In this document: one piece after another, positions 1-7,866 of the stretch
How positions within the stretch are numbered: the stretch's first letter is position 1
Layout of the letters: the number at the start of each line of letters is the position of its first letter
DNA from: Pavlovales sp. CCMP2436
Taxonomy: Eukaryota; Haptophyta; Pavlovophyceae; Pavlovales
Direction of reading: 5' to 3'
NCBI GenBank assembly: GCA_026770615.1
Contig: MU631324.1
Span: forward strand, 420,714 to 436,059
DNA length: 15,346 nt
Notes under the pieces: generated by a model
What the model saw: only the letters and a program-made list of their open reading frames with translations
Database searches by the model: none
Told to the model about the DNA's origin: nothing
Made by a program: the position numbers and the translations under genes

Positions 1-410
1 CTTACATTAATATATACGCAGAAAAACGCACCAGCGATCGAGATCGGACCCATTGATTTCGCTATGAAGTTTCGATGCGCAGCCTGCCCGGTGCGGATCC
101 CAGGAACTATCGCGCTATGATTTCGCGGGTAATTTCGTTGCGCCACTTCCGCAATAAATTGCGCCTCGGACAATCAAAAATCCGAGGAATCCCTTACACA
201 TATCGTGACTTCGACCTGCTCTGTGTCAGTGTCACCTCTTCTCACCCGACCCTCACGCCGATCAGCTCGCAATCACCCCATCGCTCCTCGTGTCGATGTG
301 GGAGAAACCGTTGTGCCTGCGCAAGTGACCCATTTTCCCGCCCGGGCCTGTCTGATTGAGATGGCCTTTAGAGTTATTAAGGGGGGCTGTATAAATAAAT
401 TACAAGCAGG
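1..410. other. 5' flank of the epimerase gene, no gene recognised
   Basis: I see no convincing protein gene here. Open frames exist but read as basic, low-information translations without a known motif. The last 25 bases before the epimerase ATG are AT-rich and contain TATAAATA at 390-397. A CAG ends at 409, so an upstream exon spliced just before the ATG cannot be excluded. Confidence 0.5.
390..397 (+). promoter_or_regulatory. TATA-box-like motif directly upstream of the epimerase ATG
   Basis: TATAAATA ends only 13 bases before the ATG at 411. A normal TATA box places transcription start about 25-30 bases downstream, which would fall inside the coding region. The motif is therefore either not a working TATA box, or the transcript is effectively leaderless, or the AT-rich stretch is intronic before a CAG acceptor at 407-409. 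Confidence 0.3.
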
Positions 411-1238
411 ATGGCGGCGAGCGGGGACGTATGCGTCGCGCACACGCGCCCAGTACAGATTGGGCCGTCGCTGCTCGCTGCCGATCTGGCCAACCTCGCG
501 GGCGAGTCGAAGCGCGTCATCGATGCGGGCGCTGACTACCTGCACATCGACATCATGGTGATTGCTGCGCGCGCCGAGCCGCAGGCGCGCACGCGCCCTC
601 GCCCCACCCCCTAATCGCCCGATCCCCCGCCACTCCAGGACGGCCACTTCGTGCCCAACCTGACGTGGGGAGCGCCCGTGGTCGCGTCGCTTCGCAAGCA
701 TTCGGACGCTTTCTTTGATTGCCACCTGATGGTCTCCAAGCCCTCGCAGTGGATCGACGACATCGCCAAGGCGGGCGGGAACATGTACACGTTCCACCTC
801 GAGGCGGTGGCTGCGGATGAGCTGAGCGTCGAGGAGATCTGCGCGGCGATCAGGGTGGCAAAGATGAAGGTGGGCATCTCGATTAAGCCGGGCACGCCCG
901 TCGAGGAGCTCGCGCCCTACATCGCGCTCGTCGACCTCGTGCTGATCATGACGGTCGAGCCGGGCTTCGGCGGACAGTCTTTCATGCCGCAGATGATGCC
1001 CAAGGTGCTTTGGCTGCGGACGAATTACCCCGGCCTCGACATCCAGGTCGACGGCGGGATTAGCCCCGCGACGATCGACGAGGCTGCCAAGGCGGGCGCC
1101 AACTCGATCGTCGCCGGCTCAGCAGTGTTCAAGCCGGGGCAGAACCCGGCCGTGTCCATCGCGGTGCTCCGCCGGTCGGTCGAGAAGTACGGTCAGGGGA
1201 AGTCGGAGTCCCAGATGACGCCCATGCCCGCGGCCTGA
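411..1238 (+). CDS. RPE: ribulose-phosphate 3-epimerase (two exons)
   Basis: Catalyses interconversion of D-ribulose 5-phosphate and D-xylulose 5-phosphate in the pentose phosphate (and Calvin) pathway; a metal-dependent TIM-barrel enzyme. Exon 1 is 411-557 and exon 2 is 639-1238; joined in frame they give 248 residues, close to the family length of about 220-230 plus a short N-terminal extension. Visible signatures: PSLLAAD with Ser20; LHIDIMDGHFVPN with His45 and Asp47, which is completed only by splicing; HLMV with His78; FHLEA at 101-105; VEPGFGGQ at 155-162; QVDGGI with the second catalytic Asp187; GSAVF phosphate-binding loop near 209-213. All metal and acid/base residues are present. 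No obvious transit peptide precedes the barrel, which suggests the cytosolic form, unless an unseen upstream exon adds one. TGA stop at 1236-1238. Confidence 0.95.
558..638 (+). other. intron 1 of the epimerase gene (GT-AG, 81 nt)
   Basis: Begins GTGATT and ends CCACTCCAG. It separates Met49 from Asp50 of the invariant MDGHFVPN motif in phase 0, and removing it restores the family sequence exactly. It contains in-frame stop TAA at 612-614 within CTAATC, which is also a plausible branch point about 25 bases before the acceptor. The rest is C-rich. Confidence 0.92.
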
Positions 1239-1596
1239 TGAGCTGGTCATCCGGAGAGAGCCAGAGTTCTCCGAGTTGGCTCAGCACTGGCAGTTTTTGA
1301 GTCTGGCGGTTCACCGCTTGAGCAGTTTCTTGCAGTCAATGACCTAACGGTAGTTTTAAGTAACGTGTAACTAACCCCCTATTTTTGGCCACTTGCTCGC
1401 AATTGTGCGCTACAAGTCAACGACTGGAAATTTTGCGACAACAATTGGAGCGCCGGATAGCCCGCACCAAGACGCACCCGGCAAGCTAGCGCACGTCCGT
1501 GTCCATCCTTTTGGTCAGCCGTGCGCACAAAGTCAAAAAATGAACCACGTGTAGTTACTTGTGTTGTTAATCGTTAATTCTTATTATTGTCTATGA

Positions 1597-2094
1597 CACG
1601 TCGTCTCGCTCAGATCGACGAGCGCGCTGCGCTCCGACCTCTGTGGAGAAGCTGCATTCCGCCAGATCGCGCAGAGCGATGTTCCAGGCGATACAGCAGA
1701 CGAAGACGATCCCAAGGCTTCAGCGGCACCGCTTGCGCGACCACCCTGGACCTTGATGTCAGCATACTGCAGTCTGCATGACGGCATCAGATCCAAGCTC
1801 TTCCGCACGCAGGAGCAGCCGCATTTTTACGGAACAGCGAGATGGGGAAGGAGGCACCACTTCCAACCCGCGTCGACGGCCCGATCCGCCGTCAACGGAT
1901 CCCTTGCTGGCCGATCTGGTGCTGGAACGTCGTGCAGAGCAGATCGCCATGCAGAGCAGCTCGGACTTACTCAATCCGCGCTGACGGCCGACACAGCAGC
2001 ACCACTTGCACGCGCAGCAGACGAAGCCGCACGTGCTTTCCGGCCACAAGGTGAAGCCGAGGACCGCGGGCACCGGGCAAGATGGACAAGGTGA
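1597..2094 (+). other. weak unidentified open frame, possible exon
   Basis: The frame is open for 165 codons after the TGA at 1594-1596, but the first ATG is at 1753. The segment before that ATG reads as an acidic, Ala/Asp/Pro-rich stretch. The short string APLAR occurs twice. A donor-like AAG followed by GTGAGC lies at 2088-2096, just before the stop, so it could be an internal exon. No domain is recognisable, other frames are also open in part, and composition alone could explain it. Confidence 0.15.
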
Positions 2095-2514
2095 GCGCAG
2101 TTGCGCCACTGCCAAAGCCATCGACGCCTGCCGCCACGGATCCCGGCTCAAATGCTAGCAGCGCTCGATCCGATGAAATCGGATGTACGGCACGCTGCTA
2201 CAGCGAGTCGTCCAGCCTGCTCGCGGGACTTGGGGATCGCATTCAGGTGCATCAAACGGGGGTCGCATCTCTCCCATATCACTCACTGACAGGCGGCGCA
2301 TCGTGGGCTGCGTCATCGTGTGGATACCAGTCGAGCACACACACGGTGAACCCATCTTCATCAAGGCTGATTGCTGCGCAGGGGGGCTGAGCGCCCCCTC
2401 CCACTGCAGATATCATGCAAAAGCCACCTCCCTCAACGCATAGAGCGTTTGCGGGTGTGTTGAAGGGTCATACTAACTAACTAACTATGCGGCTAGACCT
2501 CTGGGTCGAAATCC

Positions 2515-2540
2515 GAATTAGTGGCGCGAATTAGTGGCGC
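2515..2540. repeat. 13-bp perfect tandem duplication
   Basis: GAATTAGTGGCGC occurs twice head to tail at 2515-2527 and 2528-2540. It lies just downstream of a CTAA microsatellite (2472-2487) and of TGCGGCTAGACC at 2488-2499, a 12-mer that also occurs at 6578-6589. Confidence 0.85.
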
Positions 2541-2615
2541 GATTCCGCACTGGGGAGGGGGGAAAGTGGTGGCCGGGACGAAGAAGTAACATTGGTCACC
2601 CCTGCGCACTAAGCG

Positions 2616-2748
2616 TTCGGAAGCAAAAAGAAAGTCATGGTTCCCAAAGTGGTGCCGCAGAGTTTGTTGCAGATTCGTGAATGGAGCGGTGCCCCATTCA
2701 CGAATCTAACTCCGCGGCACCACCTCCGGTTTCTGACTTGCTCCGGAA
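2616..2748. repeat. long imperfect foldback hairpin
   Basis: The core pairs GTGGTGCCGC (2649-2658) with GCGGCACCAC (2714-2723), and AGATTCGTGAATGG (2671-2684) with CCATTCACGAATCT (2694-2707), both perfectly, around a 9-base loop. AGTT pairs with AACT between them, with one 6-base bulge. Weaker outer pairing continues: TTCGGAAGCAA at 2616-2626 against TTGCTCCGGAA at 2738-2748, and AAGTCA at 2632-2637 against TGACTT at 2734-2739. This fits a foldback/MITE-type element or a transcribed hairpin RNA precursor. I see no target-site duplication. Confidence 0.75.
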
Positions 2749-3221
2749 GATTTTCACCGGACTTTTTTCGTTTTCTTCCCTGGACTGGCCACTAATTCAG
2801 ATTTTGACCCCTCTGAGACGGATACAATTCAATCCTATTCATAGGTTAGTACACAATGTCGCACCATCGTTCTCCGGAGCTGATCCTTGGAGGGTTTAGG
2901 GTCGCTAGAGATGGAGAAATACCCTTGCCCATCAGAACTTCCTCAATAACCAATTAAATATTATCAATTAAATAAATATTTAAATCAAAAAAATCCAATC
3001 GGATATCATAGCCTCTTGCGTGGCCCAGGTGTGCAGGTGACACCGCTCGTCAAATCTCCGACGATGGCAAGCGGCCTCTCGACAAGCGGCTTAGGCTCAA
3101 GCGGCTGCGACGAGCTCAGACGAGCTGTAGGGTCAGCGTCTGCCATGCTACAAAAATCGTAATTTTTCTACAGTTAATTTACCAGGCAGGTCATATTAGG
3201 CCCACGGGGGGTTGCATCAAT

Positions 3222-3325
3222 AATCTATGATTGATTCCTGGCGATCCGCATGCCGTGGTTTCCACGCGATATATGGCAATGTGCGGTGACCCAGGGTGTT
3301 CGACTCGCGCGGTGCGTCGGCTACA
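3222..3325 (+). repeat. dispersed repeat family A, copy 1
   Basis: About 104 bases that align with the reverse complement of 6645-6735. Shared landmarks in order are ATTGATTCCTGGC, CATGCCGTGG, TCCACG, GCGGTGACCC, GGGTGT, CGCGCGGT and CGTCGGCTACA, with small indels between them. The copy contains the small palindrome CGTGG-TTT-CCACG, and TGCGTCGGC at 3313-3321 pairs with GCCGACGCA at 3350-3358. GTTCGACTC at 3299-3307 resembles a pol III B box, but the other copy lacks it. Confidence 0.75.
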
Positions 3326-3740
3326 TGCGAACATCCGCACGCACAGCGTGCCGACGCAGCGTATTATAATAATGATTGAATAATTAATTAATTATCCTAC
3401 ATATTTAGTATATGCTCCTGGTTCTTTCCGCGTATGTACTATCATATCCTCCTGACTCTAAGCGGCGAGGCCCGCGCTTAAATGTATCCCTTATATTAAA
3501 TAAAAAATGTCGGCTGTTGTCCCGACTTGGTGGGGCTGATCAACGAGACCTGTGTGCCATGTCAGTCCCGCCTCGTGTTATCTGGATTGTGATTGGTATT
3601 GGTAATTGGTACTTCCGTTTTTTATTGTTATTGTTGGAACATACAATAATACGGATCTGAAGAATTACAACTGTGCCTGCATTACACGTGTGTCTGCGTG
3701 CGAGGTGCGCGGATATCTGTTCGCCCGCCCACTATGAACG

Positions 3741-6122
3741 TCACCTGCTGTGAACGCCGAGCGAGAGCAGCACGATTTTGACATCGGTGAAGGAGAAGTC
3801 GAACATCTGCACCATGCCAATCTGCTGCAGCTTAGCGACGGGGTGGGCCAGTTGCTCCTGCGGCGTGTTGTTCAGTTGCCGCGAGCAGTAGACAACCAAC
3901 GACTCGTTGGCTGTCGGCGGATCCGCGTTGAACCTGGCGAGCATTGGCAAGACGAGTGGGTGGTCGTCCTCATAGTCGGGAATGTTCGGTATGTCGAGTA
4001 GACCTCCCCAAGATCGATGGCGGATATCGAGCAGTGGCGGCGGTGGAGGTGGCGGCGGCGGCGAGGCGAACGAGGAGTCGAGAGGTGGTGGCGGCGGCAG
4101 CAAGCTGGAGTAGACACCGAGCGGCGGCGGCAGCTGCGGCAGCGGCGGTGGCGGCGGCGAGCGAATGGAGGCATCTAGCAGCGGCGGCGGCGGCGGCGAC
4201 GACGAGGTGAATAAGGCGTCGAGTGGCGGCGGCGGCGGTGGCGGCGGTGGCGGCAAGCTTGAGGAGGCGTCGAGCGGCGGCGGCGGCGGCGGCGTTGGCG
4301 TCGGTGGTGGCGGCGCAGAATCGAATGAGGCATCGAGTGGCGGCGGCGGCGAGGGCAGCGGCAAGCTTGAGGAGGTGTCGAGCGGCGGCGGCGGCAGCGG
4401 CGTTGGCGGTGGCGGCGCCGAGGCGAATGAGGCATCGAGTGGCGGCGGCGGCGGTGGCGGCAAGCTTGAGGAGGCGTCGAGCGGCGGCGGCGGCGTTGGC
4501 GTTGGCAGCAGAGGCTGCAGGGCGGGCTGGTGGATCGGGGCGTCCAAAGGTTTTGCGCGGAGGTGGGCTGGTGAGCCGCCGCCGCCCGGATGGTCGGCTT
4601 GCGCGTCACCGCTGGGGGGCAGCCCCACGCTCTCTCTCCCTCTTCGCCACGCCTCGTGCCTATCCCTCTCTGCCTGCGTCCTCTCCTCCCCCGCCTCTTG
4701 CCCAACCCACTCCGCCCCATCTCTCCCTCTCCGCCACGCCTCATGCCTATCCAGCTCCACCTTCTTTCTCAAATAACCTTTCTCCGATGCGAACCCCGAC
4801 CCTGTAACCCCTACACTCGAAAAGTGGTGGACGACCGGGGCCTCCTGCACCCTCTCCTCCCGAATGAGCTCGCTCGTGAGTTCGAGCCAGTGGAGGGCCT
4901 TGGCCCCCGGGGCACCCGCCGGGGCACACGGGACATCGAGAGCGCTCTCGCCCGCAGTCGCCGCCCCGGTGGATGGCTGCACCCTCGGCGAGGTGAACAG
5001 CGTGCAGGCGGGGAGGAAATCCTTGCGCTGGAGCGGCGGCAAGTCGAGCTCGCCGCAAAGGCCGGCTTGTGCGTCGCTGCCGGGGAGCAGCCCCACGCTC
5101 TCCCTCCCTCTCCGCCACGCCTCGTACATGTCCCTCTCTGCCTGCGTCCTCTCCTCCCTCGCCTCCTGCCCAACCCACTCCGCCCCATCTCTCCCTCTCC
5201 GCCACGCCTCATGCCTATCCAGCTCCACCTTCTTTCTCAAATAACCTTTCTCCGATGCGAAACCCGACCCTGTAACTCCTACACTCGATAGGCGGTGGAG
5301 GTGCTCGACGACCGGGGCCTCCTGCACCCTCTCCTCCCGAAGCTCGCTCGTGAGCTCGAGCCGGCGGAGGGCGTCAGCCCCCGGGGCACCCGCCGGGGCA
5401 CGCGGGACACCGAGAGCGCTCTTGCCCGCAGTCGCCCATGAGCCACCGCCGCCTGGATGGCCGGCTTGCGCGTCGTCAACGGGAAACAGCCCCGCCCTCT
5501 CCGCATGTTCCCTGAGGAGTGCGCGCAGAGCTCTCTTCTCGCGGACCTCCTTTTCTGCCCACTCCCTCTCCGCGCGCCGCCGCTCCTGCATGTCCCTCTC
5601 CGCCCTAAACCACATGAACTCCATGGCGTGGTAGTCCAGCACGGACTGCTCCGCGGCGTGGTAGGTATTATGCGGGAAGAACGGGGGGGGACGCTCTGGG
5701 CGCGTGTGGTAGTCGGCGGCGTGAGTCCAACCACGATATGCACCCAAAGGGCTCCCGTCCAGCACATCGTGGAACGGCTGCCGCCGCCGCTGCTGCTGCT
5801 GCGGCGGCTGCTGCGCGAGCTGCTTGCCAGCGGCTGCGCTCTCCGGCGTGAATCCTCCCGAGCCCGGGTTCAGCGGCGTCATGCCAAGCTGCCGGGTTTC
5901 ATAAGCGGTGCTGATCAACTTTAAAAACAGCCGTTCGCGTGAGTCGAGGGTCGACGTGAAGCAGGGTACAGCCGTGACCAGGGTACAGTAGGCTGGAGGC
6001 GTGCTGCGTGGATACAACCGTGGTTGGCGGGCGCAACGAAAGCGCTGCTCAAGATAGATTACCGATATCGAATCTGAGATTTGAGATTTGAGATTTGGGT
6101 TCATCGGCGAATAGGGCGCCAT
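3741..6122 (-). CDS. repetitive coiled/charged and polyproline protein, unknown function
   Basis: A single 793-residue open frame; I recognise no catalytic domain. Residues 170-210 are strongly charged (Arg/Glu/Trp, AERDMQERRRAEREW) and probably helical. Residues 230-353 and 388-509 are two copies of one module, each carrying TAGxSALxVPxAPAGAPGA, LELTSEL, REERVQEAPVV, SSVGVTGSGFASEKGYLRKK and two EAWRRGR helices. DAQA at 217-220, 350-353 and 506-509 punctuates the repeats. Residues about 530-700 are FH1-like polyproline broken about ten times by LDASSS/LDASFAS spacers, a composition that in other proteins binds profilin, SH3 or WW domains. The last 90 residues (SWGGLLDIPNIPDYEDD onward) are non-repetitive and unrecognised. 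There is no FH2 domain. Met81 (5882), before TPLNPGSGG, is an alternative start because residues 1-80 look less structured. Introns cannot be excluded. Confidence 0.6.
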   Translation of the reverse strand: MAPYSPMNPNLKSQISDSISVIYLEQRFRCARQPRLYPRSTPPAYCTLVTAVPCFTSTLDSRERLFLKLISTAYETRQLGMTPLNPGSGGFTPESAAAGKQLAQQPPQQQQRRRQPFHDVLDGSPLGAYRGWTHAADYHTRPERPPPFFPHNTYHAAEQSVLDYHAMEFMWFRAERDMQERRRAEREWAEKEVREKRALRALLREHAERAGLFPVDDAQAGHPGGGGSWATAGKSALGVPRAPAGAPGADALRRLELTSELREERVQEAPVVEHLHRLSSVGVTGSGFASEKGYLRKKVELDRHEAWRRGRDGAEWVGQEAREERTQAERDMYEAWRRGRESVGLLPGSDAQAGLCGELDLPPLQRKDFLPACTLFTSPRVQPSTGAATAGESALDVPCAPAGAPGAKALHWLELTSELIREERVQEAPVVHHFSSVGVTGSGFASEKGYLRKKVELDRHEAWRRGRDGAEWVGQEAGEERTQAERDRHEAWRRGRESVGLPPSGDAQADHPGGGGSPAHLRAKPLDAPIHQPALQPLLPTPTPPPPLDASSSLPPPPPPPLDASFASAPPPPTPLPPPPLDTSSSLPLPSPPPPLDASFDSAPPPPTPTPPPPPPLDASSSLPPPPPPPPPPLDALFTSSSPPPPPLLDASIRSPPPPPLPQLPPPLGVYSSLLPPPPPLDSSFASPPPPPPPPPLLDIRHRSWGGLLDIPNIPDYEDDHPLVLPMLARFNADPPTANESLVVYCSRQLNNTPQEQLAHPVAKLQQIGMVQMFDFSFTDVKIVLLSLGVHSR
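4020..4540 (-). repeat. GGC-rich minisatellite encoding polyproline with LDAS spacers
   Basis: On the plus strand, runs of GGCGGC alternate with spacers such as GAGGCGTCGAG or AAGCTTGAGGAG. Read on the minus strand these are proline runs separated by LDAS-type spacers. Unit length varies from about 45 to 75 bases. All frames stay open, so overlapping open frames here are artefacts of the repeat. Confidence 0.85.
4626..5288 (-). repeat. in-frame DNA-level duplication inside the polyproline gene
   Basis: Plus-strand 4626-4820 is nearly identical to 5094-5288 at a fixed offset of 468 bases (156 codons). The stretch around 4712-4792 matches 5180-5260 essentially base for base. The synonymous as well as the coding positions are conserved, which indicates a recent duplication or ongoing gene conversion. 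It underlies the protein repeat at residues 230-353 and 388-509. Confidence 0.85.
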
Positions 6123-6261
6123 TGGCCATGTAGCGGGGGTTTGTTCGGCTGTATACCGCGAGTGCCGATGACGGTCCTTAGTTTGCTAGTCAGTCGAGGG
6201 ACTGTGTCTAAGTCATTACGTGTGAATATGTAACTAGGCTCCAGCTCCGGTCATGGCCAGC

Positions 6262-6384
6262 CAACAGGTGATGTTCACTCACAGACTTGGTGACGTCAGA
6301 CATTATGATTTACTATATATATAGCGGCTCAGCATGGTTCAACAGGTATTGTTCACTCACTGACTTGGTTGACGTCAGACGTTA
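6262..6384. promoter_or_regulatory. two direct repeats each carrying a TGACGTCA (CRE) palindrome, flanking a TATA run
   Basis: CAACAGGT followed by TGTTCACTCAC, GACTTGGT, TGACGTCAGAC and TTA occurs at 6262-6305 and again at 6340-6384, with only a few differences. Each copy contains the perfect 8-bp palindrome TGACGTCA (6291-6298 and 6370-6377), the classical binding site of CREB/ATF-type bZIP factors. TATATATATA lies between the copies at 6314-6323. Relative to the minus-strand gene starting at 6122, the TATA run is about 190-200 bases upstream and one CRE lies about 50 bases beyond it. That is a reasonable promoter arrangement, though not proven. Confidence 0.5.
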
Positions 6385-6644
6385 GTCCTGGCAGCAGGGA
6401 TGGTGGTGGTAGAGGTGAGGTTGGTGGTGATTTACTAGCGGGCATAGTTGCAGGTTTCCCGGTAAATCAGTAAACTACCCTCCGGGGGCCACTGCGTGGG
6501 GCTGTTGTCTTGACAGACGGTCTGGCAGAGTGGCAGTGTTTCACGTACCAAAAATTGTTATTTTCTTTCCGCGGCCTTGCGGCTAGACCCCTGAACCTAT
6601 TCAACCAGCGTTCAAACCTATTCAATAGGCGCGGTTCAGCAAGC

Positions 6645-6735
6645 TGTAGCCGACGAACCGCGCGTCGGACACCCAGGGTCACCGCGCATCGCCGTGGACG
6701 CCACGGCATGGAGATAGCCAGGAATCAATCAGATT
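6645..6735 (-). repeat. dispersed repeat family A, copy 2 (inverted)
   Basis: Its reverse complement aligns with 3222-3325. This copy is shorter because it lacks about 11 bases after TCCACG and two bases elsewhere. It contains the perfect palindrome CCGTGG-CGT-CCACGG (read on the minus strand), and ACCCAGGGT. The two copies face each other across the 3741-6122 gene. Confidence 0.75.
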
Positions 6736-6985
6736 GACGATCCGCCTTCTCGAAGGCTCACTAGAAGAGTCTAAACTTCGGTCCTAGACTTCGTCTTTCT
6801 CATCATCGCATCGCGAACAGTGATGTCGATTGTCACTCTAGGCGCGGACGACGACCCGCGGCTCAAGATCCTGATCTAGTAGGACAAGGCGAAGCGGCCC
6901 TGCTCCGTGTCCTTCAAGTCGGTGTACTCCAAGGCTCGAGCACCACCCGTCCTTGCGCGCAGCACATAGACGGCAGCTCGTCCGG

Positions 6986-7648
6986 CTAGCGCATGGCCCG
7001 GCAGTGCTCGCACACCACATCGCCGAGGGAGCCGACGTCGATCTCGTTGACGATGTCCTCATCGCCCCGGAGAAGCGCCCCGGAGATGCGTGCAGCCATA
7101 AACTCCCCCGATGGCCCGTGGCGCCGTTGAGCCGCGCGCGGGGGGCCGACGGCGGCGGGCTGGCGCGGGCGCGAGAGCTGCGGGCCGACGGCGGGCTGGC
7201 GCTGGCGCGAGAGCTGCGCGGCAGACACGTAAGCGGCGCGCACTCTCGGCGCCGGGACGCCGAGTGAACAGCGAGGGCACTGCGTCGAAGCGGACGGGAC
7301 GTTCTCGCTGCACGTGGGACATGGCCAGACGGCGCGCGCGTCGGGAGGACCGGTGGCGGCGCGTAAGGCGGAGCGCCCAGCAGCAGCGACGGCCTTCCAC
7401 CGAGCGGCCACTCGTTCGGACATACCAACATTGCAGCTCGGGCAGCGTTGCAGCTGGACGCCATCGAGGCCGAGGTGCTTGCACGTCACGCAGTCCCACG
7501 TGAACGCGACTGAGCTGGCGCCACCTGCCGACGTGAGCGCGGCGGCCGTTGATGCGCGTCGTGCGCGTTTTCCTGCGCTCGCGCGCGACGCCCCTCCGGC
7601 CACATTGCATAGCGGGCAGGCGAGGAGCTGGCCGCTGTTGCCGCCCAC
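6986..7648 (-). CDS. RanBP2-like C4 zinc-finger protein, partial exon or decaying gene
   Basis: The frame encodes 220 residues with paired CxxC motifs. Two full fingers are visible: W51-D-C53-x2-C56 with C69-P-S-C72-NVG, and W109-P-C110-x2-C113 with C124-P-R-C127-SLG. These follow the W-x-C-x2-C...C-x2-C plan of RanBP2-type fingers, which bind RNA or ubiquitin in other proteins. CPLCNV at 11-16 is the second half of another finger, so its first half must lie upstream. C213-x2-C216 at the end is the first half of a fourth finger, cut by a TAG. There is no in-frame ATG before residue 76. A TTTCAG acceptor-like sequence immediately precedes 7647. It is therefore either an internal exon or a broken gene. 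Downstream, another frame reads ALEYTDLKDTEQGRFALSY before a stop, consistent with a frameshift. Confidence 0.4.
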   Translation of the reverse strand: MGGNSGQLLACPLCNVAGGASRASAGKRARRASTAAALTSAGGASSVAFTWDCVTCKHLGLDGVQLQRCPSCNVGMSERVAARWKAVAAAGRSALRAATGPPDARAVWPCPTCSENVPSASTQCPRCSLGVPAPRVRAAYVSAAQLSRQRQPAVGPQLSRPRQPAAVGPPRAAQRRHGPSGEFMAARISGALLRGDEDIVNEIDVGSLGDVVCEHCRAMR

Positions 7649-7780
7649 TGAAAGTTTTACGTCGACGCGTTTGGGCGAGGTGACGCGCTTTAAGAGTATC
7701 TAAGGTTACTTACGCTTAAAACAATGACCCCCCTTTGATGGGGATGTAGTCCAACGTTTTTGGCGCCAACTTTTTTTAAA

Positions 7781-7848
7781 AAGCGATCGGTCTTCAATCA
7801 GGTCGTCAGGTCACCGGCAAAAGCGATCGTGGCGTGGTCGTTAGGTCA
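7781..7848. repeat. direct repeat upstream of the F-box/ankyrin gene
   Basis: AAGCGATCG followed by GGTCGTCAGGTCA (7781-7789, 7801-7813) recurs as AAGCGATCG plus GGTCGTTAGGTCA (7821-7829, 7836-7848). It lies 20-85 bases before the ATG at 7867, so it could be duplicated promoter or leader sequence. Confidence 0.6.
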
Positions 7849-7866
7849 AGCCGCACGCCCGATCAC

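Larger units (their letters stand above)
1239..3740. other. 2.5-kb intergenic stretch, no convincing gene
   Basis: GC-rich sequence to about 2450 gives way to AT-rich islands (2940-3000, 3360-3410). I recognise no conserved domain on either strand. What it does contain is listed separately: a weak open frame (1597-2094), a CTAA tract at 2472-2487, a 13-bp tandem duplication (2515-2540), a foldback hairpin (2616-2748) and one copy of a dispersed repeat (3222-3325). Confidence 0.6.
6123..6985. other. upstream region of the polyproline gene; no gene recognised
   Basis: Contains two CRE-bearing repeats (6262-6305, 6340-6384), a TATA-like run between them, duplicated ACCTATTCAA (6595-6604, 6616-6625), a 9-bp stem GCGCGGTTC/GAACCGCGC (6629-6637, 6655-6663) and dispersed repeat family A copy 2. 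Short open frames around 6467-6737 are made of these repeats and look non-coding. Confidence 0.5.

Noticed and set aside
273..797. Minus-strand 174-codon open frame
   Set aside because: Antisense to the epimerase exons and intron; no motif, and the plus strand is unambiguous.
1353..1570. Possible terminal inverted repeat AAGTAAC / GTTACTT
   Set aside because: Only 7 bp match and no target duplication; expected by chance in AT-rich sequence.
3299..3307. B-box-like GTTCGACTC suggesting a tRNA gene or SINE
   Set aside because: No cloverleaf or convincing A box, and the other copy of the repeat lacks the motif.
4165..4807. Plus-strand Gly-rich and Ala-rich frames
   Set aside because: Products of the GGC-rich minisatellite that encodes polyproline on the other strand.
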